Below, one piece after another: positions 49,953 to 59,789 of a stretch of DNA of 64,000 bases. Where the stretch lies: positions 186,001 through 250,000 of the forward strand of contig NZ_FOEH01000002.1 in assembly GCF_900110695.1 (NCBI RefSeq), written 5' to 3'. A model generated the notes under the pieces. The model ran no database searches. It saw nothing but the letters and a program-made list of their open reading frames with translations, and was not told the origin of the DNA. The position numbers and the translations under genes were made by a program. How positions within the stretch are numbered: position 1 is the first letter of the stretch; every line of letters starts with the position of its first letter. This DNA is from Virgibacillus subterraneus (GTDB taxonomy: Bacteria > Bacillota > Bacilli > Bacillales > Amphibacillaceae).

Positions 49953-49977
49953 CATTTCTGCTTTAGTTTTCTATAAT
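49949..49977 (+). promoter_or_regulatory. Consensus sigma-A promoter of alaS leader
   Basis: TTGACA (49949-49954), exactly 17 bases, TATAAT (49972-49977): both hexamers are perfect. The -35 overlaps the stop codon of the preceding gene. Confidence 0.88.
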
Positions 49978-50009
49978 ATCGCTTAACTAGTAAATTATTA
50001 TTTATAATA

Positions 50010-50250
50010 ATTATATGAGAATACATTGAAGGTTCTAAGTACATGATACTCTAATTTAAGAGAGGGATTTCCTTTGGGCTGTAAGAAATCCTAATGTAGG
50101 GGCATGGAAAGCTAAACTGGAGTACGGTTAATCCCCGTCGGTCTCATACCGTTACTATGACAAAGTGATGGACGAACATTTCGTTCATAATTAGGGTGGT
50201 ACCGCGAATATCTCGTCCCTGCATAAATGCAGAGAGGGGATTTTTTTAAT
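50010..50250 (+). promoter_or_regulatory. T-box leader of alaS
   Basis: T-box AGGGTGGTACCGCG is at 50193-50206, followed by terminator arms around CTGCAT/ATGCAG (50218-50231) and a run of seven T ending near 50247. Stem I shows AGTA at 50038, CATG/CATG (50042, 50103), and an apical hairpin GGATTTC/GAAATCC (50065-50071, 50085-50091). The specifier triplet is GCT at 50111-50113 (alanine), preceded by GGAAA and followed by A, matching alaS. Bases 50251-50382 hold no other recognised element. Confidence 0.9.
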
Positions 50251-50382
50251 TGTTGGAAAAAGTTAAAGTGATGTGGATAATTGGACTTCAGCATCAGCTA
50301 CTCCCAACCCCGACGTACAGGTATACGTTTTTCTAATTGTAAAAGTAGTGCTTAAAATAAAATCAAAAATGGAGGAAAAAGT

Positions 50383-53022
50383 ATGAAACAGTTAACTTCA
50401 GCACAGGTACGACAAATGTTTTTAGATTTCTTTAACGAAAAAGGACACCGTATAGAACCAAGTGAATCATTAGTACCAAAAGAGGATCCAACATTGTTAT
50501 GGATTAATAGTGGTGTCGCTACATTAAAAAAGTATTTTGATGGACGGGTTATCCCAGATAATCCGAGAATGGTTAATGCACAAAAATCAATTCGGACAAA
50601 TGATATTGAAAACGTAGGATTTACAGCAAGACATCATACCTTTTTTGAAATGCTTGGCAATTTCTCTATTGGTGATTATTTTAAAAAAGAAGCAATTGAA
50701 TGGGGTTGGGAGTTTTTAACCAGTGATAAGTGGATTGGTTTTGACCCTGATCTATTAGCTGTCACTGTCCATCCTGAAGATGATGAAGCATATGATATTT
50801 GGCTGCATGATGTTAAAATCCCGGAAGAACGTATTATTCGTCTTGAAGAGAACTTTTGGGACATAGGTGAGGGACCTAGTGGACCAAATACAGAGATTTT
50901 CTATGACCGTGGTGAGAAATATGGAAGTGATCAAAATGATCCCGAACTATATCCGGGTGGTGAAAATGATCGATATCTGGAGATATGGAATTTAGTATTT
51001 TCTCAATTTAATCATAACCCGGACGATACCTATTCACCATTACCTAAGAAAAATATAGATACCGGTATGGGGCTAGAACGAATGGTTTCCGTTATTCAAG
51101 ATGTTCCGACTAATTTTGAAACAGACCTGTTCATGCCAATAATAAAGAAAACTGAGGAATTATCCGGGAGTGTATATGGAAAAAACACTGCACATGATAC
51201 AGCATTTAAAGTCATTGCAGATCATATCAGAACAGTAACATTTGCAATAGGTGATAATGCACTTCCCTCAAACGAGGGCAGAGGATATGTGTTAAGAAGG
51301 CTATTGCGTCGTGCGATTCGTTTTGCTAAGCAAATTGGTATTGATAAGCCATTTATGTATCAGTTGGTCCCAACAGTTGGTCAAATTATGAAAGACTTTT
51401 ACCCTGAAGTAGTTAAACAACAAGAGCATATTGAAAATATTGTTAAAGTCGAGGAACAACGCTTCCATGAAACGTTAAATGATGGCTTGGATATTCTAAC
51501 ATCCATTATGGAAAAAGAAAAAAATAAAGGAAGCGATGTTTTTCCTGGCAGTGAAGTGTTTAGACTGTATGATACGTATGGGTTTCCGAAAGAATTAACC
51601 GAAGAATATGTGGCGGAACAAGGATTCACCATCGATGAGAAGGGTTTTAAAGAAGAGATGGAAAAACAGCGTGAGCGAGCTAGAAATGCACGTCAAAAAG
51701 TTGACTCTATGCAAGTACAGGATGGTATATTAAGTGAGATAGAAGCAGATAGTACGTTTATTGGTTATAATCAATTAGAAACAGATACTGCGATTACAGC
51801 AATCGTCAATGGAAGTGATATGGCTGAATCAGCCAAAGCTGGAGAGGAAGTAATGCTATTCTTACAGGAAACACCTTTCTATGCCGAGAGTGGTGGTCAG
51901 ATTGCAGATAATGGCTGGATTTACACGGATACTGCCTCAGCATATGTTGAAGATGTACAAAAAGCTCCAAAAGGTCAGCATATTCATCGGGTGCGTGTGA
52001 AAGATGGTGAACTGCATACTGGAAACAGTGTAAAAGCAATAGTTGATAAAGGATTCCGAACAGCTATTATCAAGAATCATACCGCAACACATTTGTTGCA
52101 TCAGGCTTTAAAAGATGTGCTTGGTGACCATGTCAATCAAGCTGGTTCTATGGTGACTCCAGATCGATTACGATTTGATTTTTCACATTTCGGATCTGTA
52201 AAAGAAGAAGAATTACAGCATATTGAACAAATCGTTAATGAGAAAATATGGGCCTCATTACCATTAGAAATTGATATTAAGAAAATAGACGAAGCTAAAG
52301 AAATGGGAGCAATGGCTTTATTTGGTGAAAAATATGGGGACATTGTTCGTGTTGTTCAAATAGGAGATTATAGTATTGAATTATGTGGTGGATGTCATGT
52401 TCAAAATACAGCTGAAATTGGCTTATTTAAACTGGTGTCTGAAACTGGTATAGGTGCTGGCACAAGGAGAATTGAAGCAATTTCGAGTAAACAGGCATAT
52501 GAGTATGTAAATAAAAAGCTTAACGTGTTACAATCAACAGCACAGCTTCTAAAAACAAATGAAGAAAAGACTCCAGAAAGAGTGGAGGTATTGTTCCAGG
52601 AAATAAAGTCATTGCAGAAAACCAATGAATCGTTGAATGCAAAGCTATCAAATGCAGAAGCATCATCTGTACTGGAACAAGTAGAAACGGTTAAGGGTGT
52701 TAACGTACTAACACAACAAGTGAATGTTAAGGACATGAATCAGCTACGAAATATGGTTGATGATCTAAAACAAAAATTAGATTCAGGCGTAATACTACTG
52801 GCAGCAGAGAATAACCAAAAAGTACAGCTGGCATCCGGTGTATCAAAAGATTTAATTGAAAAAGGGTTACATGCTGGTAACTTAATAAAAGAAGCCGCTG
52901 AACTATGTGGCGGTGGAGGTGGCGGTCGCCCTGATATGGCTCAGGCCGGTGGTAAAGATTCCAGTAAAATTAACGAAGCATTAAAGCTTGCCAAGCAATA
53001 TGTTAAAGAAAAAATTAACTAA
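50383..53022 (+). CDS. alaS: Alanyl-tRNA synthetase
   Basis: Class II synthetase, 879 residues. Catalytic core (1-about 240) with motif 2 around [13 protein letters not shown] and motif 3 GMGLERM; editing domain (about 560-710) with zinc/active-site motifs HTATH and CGGCH; coiled coil (about 725-770); C-terminal DHHA1-type C-Ala domain ending with [16 protein letters not shown] near residue 850. AATGGAGG precedes ATG 50383. Controlled by the upstream alanine T-box. Confidence 0.98.
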   Translation: MKQLTSAQVRQMFLDFFNEKGHRIEPSESLVPKEDPTLLWINSGVATLKKYFDGRVIPDNPRMVNAQKSIRTNDIENVGFTARHHTFFEMLGNFSIGDYFKKEAIEWGWEFLTSDKWIGFDPDLLAVTVHPEDDEAYDIWLHDVKIPEERIIRLEENFWDIGEGPSGPNTEIFYDRGEKYGSDQNDPELYPGGENDRYLEIWNLVFSQFNHNPDDTYSPLPKKNIDTGMGLERMVSVIQDVPTNFETDLFMPIIKKTEELSGSVYGKNTAHDTAFKVIADHIRTVTFAIGDNALPSNEGRGYVLRRLLRRAIRFAKQIGIDKPFMYQLVPTVGQIMKDFYPEVVKQQEHIENIVKVEEQRFHETLNDGLDILTSIMEKEKNKGSDVFPGSEVFRLYDTYGFPKELTEEYVAEQGFTIDEKGFKEEMEKQRERARNARQKVDSMQVQDGILSEIEADSTFIGYNQLETDTAITAIVNGSDMAESAKAGEEVMLFLQETPFYAESGGQIADNGWIYTDTASAYVEDVQKAPKGQHIHRVRVKDGELHTGNSVKAIVDKGFRTAIIKNHTATHLLHQALKDVLGDHVNQAGSMVTPDRLRFDFSHFGSVKEEELQHIEQIVNEKIWASLPLEIDIKKIDEAKEMGAMALFGEKYGDIVRVVQIGDYSIELCGGCHVQNTAEIGLFKLVSETGIGAGTRRIEAISSKQAYEYVNKKLNVLQSTAQLLKTNEEKTPERVEVLFQEIKSLQKTNESLNAKLSNAEASSVLEQVETVKGVNVLTQQVNVKDMNQLRNMVDDLKQKLDSGVILLAAENNQKVQLASGVSKDLIEKGLHAGNLIKEAAELCGGGGGGRPDMAQAGGKDSSKINEALKLAKQYVKEKIN

Positions 53023-53118
53023 AAAATAGCTTGTATTCTATCTAACAAAAAAAGATATAATAATAAGAGTAAACATGTTAGAATATGAATAAGGCAAAAC
53101 ATGGAATGAGGTGTCACT

Positions 53119-53388
53119 ATGAGCTCTATTGATAAAACAATGAAATTTAATTTTTCGGAGGAACCTTTTGATCAGGACATAAAGGAAATTCTGTTTACTG
53201 TCCATGGTGCGCTTAAGGAAAAAGGTTATAATCCGATCAATCAAATTGTGGGTTATTTATTATCTGGTGACCCTGCATATATACCAAGGTATAATGATGC
53301 ACGGAACTTAATTCGTAAAATTGAGCGTGACGAGGTAATTGAGGAATTAGTTAAATTTTATTTAGAAGAACAGCAAAAGGATAGATAA
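53119..53388 (+). CDS. IreB family regulatory phosphoprotein (UPF0297, YrzL)
   Basis: An 89-residue protein starting [20 protein letters not shown] and containing [19 protein letters not shown], the UPF0297 signature. In Enterococcus, IreB is phosphorylated by the kinase IreK on N-terminal threonines; a T is present at position 7. It affects cell-wall antibiotic resistance there; here the role is inferred from family only. Genes yrzL-yrrK-yrzB are contiguous in most bacilli. The stop abuts yqgF directly. Confidence 0.93.
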   Translation: MSSIDKTMKFNFSEEPFDQDIKEILFTVHGALKEKGYNPINQIVGYLLSGDPAYIPRYNDARNLIRKIERDEVIEELVKFYLEEQQKDR

Positions 53389-53805
53389 ATGAAAATAATT
53401 GGATTAGATGTTGGCTCCAAAACAATCGGTATTGCGGTAAGTGACGCTTTTGGCTGGACCGCACAAGGTTTGACCACGATAAAGTGGGATGAACAGGAAT
53501 TACATTCCGCCGATGAACAGCTAGAAAAAATTTTGAAAGAGCATGAAATTGAAAAAGCTGTAATAGGATTGCCCAAAAATATGAACAATACTATAGGTGA
53601 ACGTGGAAAGGCATCTCAAAAATATGCAAAACATATTGAAGAGACACACAAGATCCCCACAATTCTATGGGATGAAAGACTTACTACTATTGCTGCTGAA
53701 CGTGTCCTTCTGCAGGCGGATGTTAGTAGAAAGAAAAGAAAGAAAGTAATAGACAAGATGGCAGCTGTAATGATTTTACAAGGATATCTTGATCAACAGA
53801 ATTAA
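53389..53805 (+). CDS. yqgF: Putative pre-16S rRNA nuclease YqgF (RuvX)
   Basis: RNase H-fold protein of 138 residues with the nucleotide/metal motif [14 protein letters not shown] at 5-18, [14 protein letters not shown] near 62 and [14 protein letters not shown] near 93. The family is implicated in 16S rRNA 5'-end maturation; an earlier Holliday-junction resolvase proposal gave the name RuvX. ATG 53389 follows directly after the preceding stop, with AAAAGGATAG as ribosome site. Confidence 0.95.
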   Translation: MKIIGLDVGSKTIGIAVSDAFGWTAQGLTTIKWDEQELHSADEQLEKILKEHEIEKAVIGLPKNMNNTIGERGKASQKYAKHIEETHKIPTILWDERLTTIAAERVLLQADVSRKKRKKVIDKMAAVMILQGYLDQQN

Positions 53806-53817
53806 AGGAGTGTAGTA

Positions 53818-54105
53818 ATGGCCCTAGAGGAAAAAGAACGTATTATCATACCAGATGAAAATGGTGAAGAACATTTATTTGAAGTATTATTTACCTTCGA
53901 TGTAGATCAAACTGAACAATCTTACATTGCAGTTGTACCAGTTGAACAAAAAGACGACGAAGAAGTTGAAGTTTATGCATTTCGTTATGAAGAAAAGGAA
54001 AAAGATGACAATGATCTTTCTCTCTTCCCGATTGAATCAGAACAGGAATGGGAAATTGTTGAGGAAATGCTGAATACACTAGCTAATGAAGAAGAGAACG
54101 AATAA
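53818..54105 (+). CDS. DUF1292 family protein (YrzB)
   Basis: A 95-residue strongly acidic protein; NEEHLFEVLFTFDVDQTEQSY-type sequence and EWEIVEEMLNTL at the C-terminus define DUF1292. Function unknown. It is the third gene of the conserved yrzL-yrrK-yrzB trio and is preceded by AAAGGAG. A terminator follows. Confidence 0.92.
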   Translation: MALEEKERIIIPDENGEEHLFEVLFTFDVDQTEQSYIAVVPVEQKDDEEVEVYAFRYEEKEKDDNDLSLFPIESEQEWEIVEEMLNTLANEEENE

Positions 54106-54135
54106 GTATTAAAGGCAACAAATAATAGATTATTT

Positions 54136-54172
54136 AGCTGATGTCAAATAATGATGTCAGCTTTTCTTTTAT
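54136..54172 (+). terminator. Terminator after the DUF1292 gene
   Basis: AGCTGA (54136-54141) pairs with TCAGCT (54157-54162), with an inner partial pairing TGTCA/TGATG, then a T-rich run. Confidence 0.6.
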
Positions 54173-54227
54173 CATAGCTAAATTTTATTTTTTTTAGTAT
54201 AATGTACCGGGTGAGGGGGATAAAAGA

Positions 54228-55346
54228 ATGTTCAAGAAGAAAAAGTCAGGTGGTTATAAGGACAATTTAATAAAGCGCAACGACGATGCTAGAACGGTTA
54301 GAAAAATTGTTGCCATTATTATTATCTCATTAATCCTTATACTTGTCGTAGGTGGAATATCTGGATACACATATATCAAATCTGCCTTACAGCCTGTCAA
54401 TCCTGATAGTGAAAAAGAAGTAAAGGTTGAAATTCCAATGGGTTCTTCAACGTCTAGCATCGCAAATGTTCTTGAAGAAAACGGGATTATAAAAGACAGC
54501 CGTGTTTTCAGGTTTTACATAAAATTTAAAAATGAGTCTAATTTTCAAGCAGGAGAATATACATTTACACCATCGATGAAAATAGATGAAATAATTACGG
54601 CTTTAAAAAATGGTAGAGTTTTGGAAGAACCGGTATATACAATTACTATCCCTGAAGGAAAGACCATTGATGAGATAGCTGGAATATACGCTGGAAAACT
54701 TCCTTTTAGTAAAGATGATTTCCTGGATGCAGTAAATGATCCAGAGTATATTGAAATACTTATAAATACTTACCCGGATATATTAACGAACAATATATTG
54801 AATCCTGATATTCGTACACCGTTAGAAGGGTATTTATTTGCAGCAACATACAATTTTTATGAAGAGGAACCTAGTGTACAATTCGTAGTTGAACAAATGC
54901 TCGACAAGACAGTGGAGGTTGTTACACCTTATCTGGATGAAATTTCTGCACGCGATTTTACTGTACATGAAGCTTTAACAATGGCATCGCTGGTTGAAAA
55001 AGAATCAAGCTCTGAAGATCAACGAGATAATATCGCAAGCGTATTTTATAATCGACTCGATGAAGGTATGGCGCTGCAAACAGATCCAACTGTTTTATAC
55101 GCACTTGGTAAGCATAAAGAAAAAGTATTATCAAAAGACTTGGAAATACAATCACCATATAATACGTATCAAGTCAAATCTTTACCTGTAGGACCGATAT
55201 CAAATTTCGCTAAAAATTCTTTGCACGCAGCTCTAAATCCAGCGGAATCTGAATATAAGTATTTCTTACATGATGGTGAAGGAAATGTGTATTTTTCAGA
55301 AACGCATGACCAGCATCTAGAATATAAAGCACAGTATATAGATTAA
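54228..55346 (+). CDS. mltG: Endolytic murein transglycosylase MltG
   Basis: YceG-like membrane-anchored lytic transglycosylase, 372 residues, proposed to terminate nascent glycan strands. A basic cytoplasmic N-terminus, one membrane helix (about 28-49), a LysM-like subdomain (about 60-125) and the catalytic domain with TMASLVEKESS (catalytic Glu in EKE) near residue 250 and LPVGPISNFAKNSL near 322. A TATAAT at 54198-54203 is a candidate -10. GTGAGGGGG precedes ATG 54228. Confidence 0.95.
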   Translation: MFKKKKSGGYKDNLIKRNDDARTVRKIVAIIIISLILILVVGGISGYTYIKSALQPVNPDSEKEVKVEIPMGSSTSSIANVLEENGIIKDSRVFRFYIKFKNESNFQAGEYTFTPSMKIDEIITALKNGRVLEEPVYTITIPEGKTIDEIAGIYAGKLPFSKDDFLDAVNDPEYIEILINTYPDILTNNILNPDIRTPLEGYLFAATYNFYEEEPSVQFVVEQMLDKTVEVVTPYLDEISARDFTVHEALTMASLVEKESSSEDQRDNIASVFYNRLDEGMALQTDPTVLYALGKHKEKVLSKDLEIQSPYNTYQVKSLPVGPISNFAKNSLHAALNPAESEYKYFLHDGEGNVYFSETHDQHLEYKAQYID

Positions 55347-55353
55347 TGTCAAA

Positions 55354-55390
55354 AGGGAGTGTGGATTAGAAATTCACATTTCCTATTTTT
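55354..55390 (+). terminator. Terminator after mltG
   Basis: AGGGAGTGTG (55354-55363) pairs with CACATTTCCT (55375-55384) using two G-U pairs, followed by ATTTTT. Confidence 0.65.
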
Positions 55391-55391
55391 G

Positions 55392-55535
55392 GGCAGTAAA
55401 GAAATTACTTTCTTACTGCATAAGTATAGCTAAGGCATATCTATGTTAAGGCTTGCACTCCAAAATATAAAGGTTCCTATGAAAGCAAAATACGTTTTCA
55501 TAAGACTTCCTTTAACGATTGCCAAGTTTTCTAAT
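55392..55535 (+). repeat. Dispersed intergenic repeat A, copy 5 (long form)
   Basis: GGCAGTAAAGAAATTACTTT, CTTACTGCATAAGTATAGCT, AAGGCATATCTATGTTAAGG, then a middle block ACTCCAAAATATAAAGG...GAAAGCAAAATACG that only copies 5, 6 and the partial copy have, and finally GATTGCCAAGTTTTC. Confidence 0.75.
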
Positions 55536-55551
55536 AAAAGAGGTTGTTGTA

Positions 55552-56187
55552 ATGGATGAAAAGTTAAGAAGTTATTTAACTCGATCTTTACCTCCTACAG
55601 ACGATTGGGTAGAGGAACTTGAGCGAATTGCAGAAGATGAAAATGTACCAATTATGGATCCAATAGGCATAAACTTTGTAATGCAATTAATACGCTTAAA
55701 GAGGCCTAATAGAATATTAGAGGTAGGTTCTGCTATTGGATATTCAGCACTAAGAATGCTGGAAGCAAATCCGAATGCTACTATTGTGACAGTCGAACGG
55801 GATGAGCAAAGGTACAATCAAGCAGTTCAAAACGTTTGGAAATTAGGTGTTCAGGATAATATACAAATCATTTTCGGAGATGCTATAGAAATACTGAGTG
55901 AACTTAAAGAGGATAACAAATTTGATTTAGTGTTTATTGATGCAGCCAAAGGACAGTATAAACGTTTTTTTGAGCTCTCCAGTCCACTTTTATCCGAAAA
56001 TGGATTTATCCTTTCAGATAATGTTTTATTCAAAGGCTTTGTAGCTGATCCAGAGAAAGAACATCCCAGATTTCAGAAATTAGCTAGGAAAATTAGAGAG
56101 TACAACGAATGGCTAATTCAACACCCCGATTATGTAACAACAATTGTTCCAATTGGAGATGGAGTAGCTATAAGTAATAAAAAGTAG
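55552..56187 (+). CDS. yrrM: SAM-dependent O-methyltransferase (YrrM/TrmR type)
   Basis: A 211-residue class I methyltransferase resembling catechol/caffeoyl-CoA O-methyltransferases; SAM motif I is ILEVGSAIGYSALRM near residue 60 and the metal site region is DLVFIDAAKGQYKRFF near 128. B. subtilis YrrM (TrmR) methylates 5-hydroxyuridine at tRNA position 34 to mo5U. ATG 55552 follows AGAGGTTG. Notably, the U32 peptidase-like genes yrrN/yrrO (tRNA hydroxylation) that follow in B. subtilis are not here. Confidence 0.88.
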   Translation: MDEKLRSYLTRSLPPTDDWVEELERIAEDENVPIMDPIGINFVMQLIRLKRPNRILEVGSAIGYSALRMLEANPNATIVTVERDEQRYNQAVQNVWKLGVQDNIQIIFGDAIEILSELKEDNKFDLVFIDAAKGQYKRFFELSSPLLSENGFILSDNVLFKGFVADPEKEHPRFQKLARKIREYNEWLIQHPDYVTTIVPIGDGVAISNKK

Positions 56188-56208
56188 AAGAAGGGAGAAC
56201 CTATTCTC

Positions 56209-56847
56209 ATGCCTGAAAAACCAGTTGTTATAGGTGTTGCTGGAGGTAGCGGGAGCGGTAAAACGACCGTAACCCGTTCCATCTGTCAACGTTTCCAAGA
56301 TAAAACAATTCTTGTAATAGAACAAGATTATTATTATAAAGATCAGAGTCATTTACCGTTTGAAGAGAGACTGAATACTAATTACGACCATCCATTAGCC
56401 TTTGATAATGATTTATTAAAAGAACATTTGCATGATCTTATGAATGGTAAAACAATCGAGAAGCCGGTATATGATTACAAGGTTCATACACGCTCTACAG
56501 AAGTGATTCCAGTTGAACCTAAAGAGGTTATAATTCTGGAGGGTATTCTAATTCTGGAAGATCCTCGTTTAGTTGATTTAATGGATATAAAGGTGTTTGT
56601 TGATACAGACTCGGATGTACGTATTATTCGCCGACTTTTAAGAGATATTAAGGAGCGCGGGAGAACTTTGGATTCTGTTATTGATCAATATACTAATAAT
56701 GTTCGACCGATGCATCTGCAATTTGTGGAACCGACTAAAAGATATGCAGATATCATAATTCCAGAGGGTGGTCAAAATCATGTGGCTATTGATATTATGG
56801 CCACTAAAATTGAGAAAATATTATCTAAAAATCGACAAAATAATTAA
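56209..56847 (+). CDS. udk: Uridine kinase
   Basis: Phosphorylates uridine and cytidine in pyrimidine salvage. It has 212 residues with P-loop [13 protein letters not shown] at about 8-20 and the substrate loop [25 protein letters not shown] follows. GAAGGGAG precedes ATG 56209. greA follows after a 144-base gap. Confidence 0.98.
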   Translation: MPEKPVVIGVAGGSGSGKTTVTRSICQRFQDKTILVIEQDYYYKDQSHLPFEERLNTNYDHPLAFDNDLLKEHLHDLMNGKTIEKPVYDYKVHTRSTEVIPVEPKEVIILEGILILEDPRLVDLMDIKVFVDTDSDVRIIRRLLRDIKERGRTLDSVIDQYTNNVRPMHLQFVEPTKRYADIIIPEGGQNHVAIDIMATKIEKILSKNRQNN

Positions 56848-56991
56848 TGTAAAAGTATTGAAAATTTAAATTAAATCTGCCATAGTAGTGTTTAGTATAA
56901 CTATTCACAGGATATTAAAGACATAAATGCAGTAATATCATATTGTTTTATGATTTTATTTGAACTGTTAGATAGAAGGAGTGTATTTTAA

Positions 56992-57468
56992 ATGGCAATA
57001 GAGAAAAGTTTTTATATGACCCAAGAGGGGAAAGAGAAGTTAGAAAATGAACTGCATTACTTGAAAACGGAGAGAAGGCAAGAGGTAGTTGAACGAATAA
57101 AAGAAGCACGCGGATTTGGTGATTTATCTGAGAACTCCGAGTACGATGCAGCTAAAGATGAACAGGCATTTGTTGAATCACGTATTAGCCATGTCGAAAC
57201 AATGATTCGCAATGCAGTGATAATAGAAAATGATAATGATAATCCAGACATAGTATCATTAGGGAAAACTGTGACGTTCAAAGAGTACCCTGATGGAGAA
57301 GAAGAATCCTATACCATTGTAGGCAGCGCTGAGGCCGATCCATTTGAGGGAAAGATTTCGAATGACTCCCCAATGGCCAAAAGTTTACTTGGCCATGAAA
57401 TTGGTACTGAAGTATCAGTGGCCACACCTGGTGGAGATATCCAGGTACAAATCGTAAAAATTGATTAA
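56992..57468 (+). CDS. greA: Transcription elongation factor GreA
   Basis: Stimulates transcript cleavage by backtracked RNA polymerase. 158 residues: an N-terminal coiled coil (1-78) with the acidic tip [17 protein letters not shown] near residue 42, and a C-terminal FKBP-like globular domain (about 85-158, [17 protein letters not shown]). GAAGGAG precedes ATG 56992. Ends at a terminator. Confidence 0.98.
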   Translation: MAIEKSFYMTQEGKEKLENELHYLKTERRQEVVERIKEARGFGDLSENSEYDAAKDEQAFVESRISHVETMIRNAVIIENDNDNPDIVSLGKTVTFKEYPDGEEESYTIVGSAEADPFEGKISNDSPMAKSLLGHEIGTEVSVATPGGDIQVQIVKID

Positions 57469-57476
57469 TTTCTAAG

Positions 57477-57509
57477 AAAAAGCGGATGACTATTCATTCC
57501 GCTTTTTTT
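57477..57509 (+). terminator. Terminator after greA
   Basis: AAAAAGCGGA (57477-57486) pairs with TCCGCTTTTT, with a 12-base loop and T-run to 57509. Confidence 0.88.
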
Positions 57510-57529
57510 AATGGCTGTTAGTTTAAATA

Positions 57530-57820
57530 CATTAGAGAGAAGAACTTCCGACAGGTTTCGACTTGCAGGATATACGAGTCCCATGTGGGCTATTATTCCT
57601 GTTTTCTAAATGTTTATCGCTATCGATATAGAATGCGATACAGATTAAGAGTAACCGATTACGTTGTTTTTGCTTCCGAGGAAGCTGACGTTGCCGGCGG
57701 AAATCGTAGTGTATTCCCGGAGCGATGTCATAGCAATTAAGTTTATCTTTCAACATTACGTCGCATTAGTTAATATGATTCCGTTGCTTGGAAAAAAGCA
57801 GAATTCGTTTAGAAAACAGA
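57530..57820. repeat. Degenerate relative of element B
   Basis: In the 456-base gap between greA and yrrS, GTAGTGTATTCCCGGAGCGA (57706) resembles GAAGTGTATTTCCGGAGCGG of element B copy 1, followed by TCATAGCAATTAAG and TTGCTTGGAAAAAAGCAGAA, also seen near 23.57 kb. Terminal inverted repeats are lost. No coding potential is convincing. Confidence 0.5.
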
Positions 57821-57924
57821 CTTCCATAATAATATAGTCAAAAATATCTATTCTAAATATGACATATATCTTCTCTGGCAAAATATGATATTATAGTAGT
57901 GTATAGTATGGGAGGGTATAGGCA

Positions 57925-58608
57925 ATGTCTGATTTCAACGATTATTCACGTGTGGATAAATTTGAAAAGCGAAGAAAGAATACTAAATCATTATCGGTTT
58001 TTCTAGTATTGGGTAGTATACTTATTATTGTATTACTTGGAGTAATTATTTTTGGAGGTGATGATGAGGCTGATCAATCTGCTGAAAATCAATCAAATGC
58101 AGCACCAGATGAGTCAGAACAACCTGAAGATGAAGATGAGTCAACTCCTAAAGAGGACGAGCAATCGGTTACAGAAGAAAATGAATCAGAGAATAGCAAC
58201 AGTACGTCAGATAGTTCGAATGATACCGGTACAGAAGAAGAAAATAATAATGATGTAGAAACAGAGCAGGCTGAACCCTCTGATGACAACGTTACAGAGG
58301 CATATACTGGAAATTGGGAACCTGTTGGGACAGAACAGACTGGCCAGCATACAATAAATTATACTGAGAATTCCCAGGATAGAAAAGAAATGCGAAAAGC
58401 TGTTGCGTTAGCGACTGATTTAAATGAAGATAGTTTTACTATGTGGTGGATTGAACGTAATGGAAATCAGAAGGTTAAAACGACAACATCAAATCCGAGT
58501 GAATCAAAAATTTACCGAGTATATCTAACTTGGGTTGAAGGTCAAGGATGGAAACCAACTAAAGTAGAGAAACTAAAAGAAAATGACCAAAAATATCGAT
58601 TTGAATAG
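57925..58608 (+). CDS. yrrS: YrrS-like DUF1510 membrane protein
   Basis: A 227-residue protein: a basic N-terminus (DKFEKRRKNTKS), one membrane helix (about 24-45), a long disordered Glu/Asp/Ser/Asn-rich stretch (about 48-125), and a C-terminal folded domain (about 130-225; TMWWIERNGNQKVKTT, YLTWVEGQGWKPTKVEKL), the DUF1510 family. Function unknown; B. subtilis yrrS lies near pbpI and mtnN. GGGAGG precedes ATG 57925. Here mtnN follows 26 bases later, without yrrT. Confidence 0.88.
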   Translation: MSDFNDYSRVDKFEKRRKNTKSLSVFLVLGSILIIVLLGVIIFGGDDEADQSAENQSNAAPDESEQPEDEDESTPKEDEQSVTEENESENSNSTSDSSNDTGTEEENNNDVETEQAEPSDDNVTEAYTGNWEPVGTEQTGQHTINYTENSQDRKEMRKAVALATDLNEDSFTMWWIERNGNQKVKTTTSNPSESKIYRVYLTWVEGQGWKPTKVEKLKENDQKYRFE

Positions 58609-58634
58609 GCATATTTCATAATGGAGGCACTGCT

Positions 58635-59324
58635 ATGACGATTGGAATAATAGGAGCAATGGATGAAGAAATAGCTTTGTTAATGGATGAGATGACAAAC
58701 AAAAAAGAAACTACTATTGCTAATTGCTTGTATGTGCATGGCGAATTACTTGGTCAGGATGTAGTCTTACTTAAATCAGGTATTGGAAAAGTAAATGCTG
58801 CAATGGCAACGACGATTATGCATGAAAGATATGCACCATCTAAGGTGATTAACACAGGCTCCGCTGGTGGTTTTTCAAATGATTTAGAGGTTGGCGACAT
58901 TGTTATTTCAACACAGGTTGTCCATCATGATGTAGATGTTACAGCTTTTGATTATGCATATGGTCAGGTTCCTGATATGCCGGCAATGTATGCTGCGGAT
59001 ACAGAATTAATTGCAAAAACTACACAAGCAATAAAAGACTTGGATATTAATTTTAACGAAGGTGTTATTGCAACAGGCGATTCTTTTATGGATGATCCGG
59101 AAAGAGTAGCGTTTGTACACAAAAAGTTTCCTACGATGCTTGCAGCGGAAATGGAAGCAGCAGCAGTTGCACAAGTTTGCTATCAATACGATAAACCATT
59201 TGTCATAATCCGAGCATTATCTGACATAGCTGGAAAACAGTCGTCTAGCTCATTTGATGCTTTCCTTGAAGATGCAGCTAAGAATGCAGCTAACTTAATA
59301 ATGAAAATGATTAAAACGATTTAA
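58635..59324 (+). CDS. mtnN: 5'-methylthioadenosine/S-adenosylhomocysteine nucleosidase
   Basis: Hydrolyses MTA and SAH to adenine and the thio-sugar, recycling SAM by-products. A 229-residue PNP-fold enzyme with catalytic residues in MDEEIALLMDEM (Glu near 12), VINTGSAGGFSNDLEVGDIV near 75, AEMEAAAVAQV near 172, and ALSDIAG (Asp near 197). ATG 58635 follows TGGAGG. In B. subtilis yrrT and mccAB adjoin it for cysteine synthesis from methionine; those are absent. Confidence 0.97.
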   Translation: MTIGIIGAMDEEIALLMDEMTNKKETTIANCLYVHGELLGQDVVLLKSGIGKVNAAMATTIMHERYAPSKVINTGSAGGFSNDLEVGDIVISTQVVHHDVDVTAFDYAYGQVPDMPAMYAADTELIAKTTQAIKDLDINFNEGVIATGDSFMDDPERVAFVHKKFPTMLAAEMEAAAVAQVCYQYDKPFVIIRALSDIAGKQSSSSFDAFLEDAAKNAANLIMKMIKTI

Positions 59325-59396
59325 TGCATCCAAGAATTACCTTCCTATAGTAATAGTTTCATATGTTATGATTCTTATATAGGAAGGGGAGATACT

Positions 59397-59636
59397 ATGA
59401 AGTTGAATATAGAACAATTAGAATTAAAATTAAAGGACTATCGCCGTTTTACAGCAACATTGTTAATATTGGCTTCATATCTATATATGGGTGCAATTAT
59501 TAATACGTATATTCGTCAATCCCCAGATGGGAGTTCACTAACACTACTGGCTTTTGCAACAACATTCGTTGCTGGATGGCTAATCTATCATTCTCATCGT
59601 CTGAAAATAAAAATACAGGAAAATGAGCGCGTATGA
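59397..59636 (+). CDS. YrhC-like small membrane protein
   Basis: A 79-residue protein with two membrane helices (about 18-36 and 47-65) and the pattern LKDYRRFTATLLILASYLYMG of the YrhC family. Function unknown. In B. subtilis yrhC follows mccB next to mtnN; here it follows mtnN directly after a 72-base gap with AAGGGGAG before ATG 59397. The last codons form the left arm of the following terminator. Confidence 0.85.
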   Translation: MKLNIEQLELKLKDYRRFTATLLILASYLYMGAIINTYIRQSPDGSSLTLLAFATTFVAGWLIYHSHRLKIKIQENERV

Positions 59637-59657
59637 TTTTTTGTCATCGCGCTTTTT
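59626..59657 (+). terminator. Terminator overlapping the end of the yrhC-like gene
   Basis: AGCGCGTATGA (59626-59636, including the stop codon) pairs with TCATCGCGCT (59644-59653), then TTTTT. Confidence 0.88.
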
Positions 59658-59664
59658 TGTTCGC

Positions 59665-59788
59665 ATTTCTTACTGCATATGTGCAACTAAAGGCTTATCT
59701 ATATTAAAACTTGCACTCAAATGTATATAGTGTAATAAGAAAGCGAAGTACGCTTTCATAAGAATACTTTGACGAATGCCATATTTTA
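59665..59788 (+). repeat. Dispersed intergenic repeat A, copy 6 (long form)
   Basis: TTTCTTACTGCATATGTGCA, ACTAAAGGCTTATCTATATT, ACTTGCACTCAAATGTATAT, GAAAGCGAAGTACGCTTTCA, then GACGAATGCCATATTTT. It corresponds block for block with copy 5. Confidence 0.75.
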
Positions 59789-59789
59789 T

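Noticed and set aside
57532-57756. Minus-strand 74-codon frame between greA and yrrS
   Set aside because: It lies in a decayed element B relative and has no ribosome site or recognisable domain.
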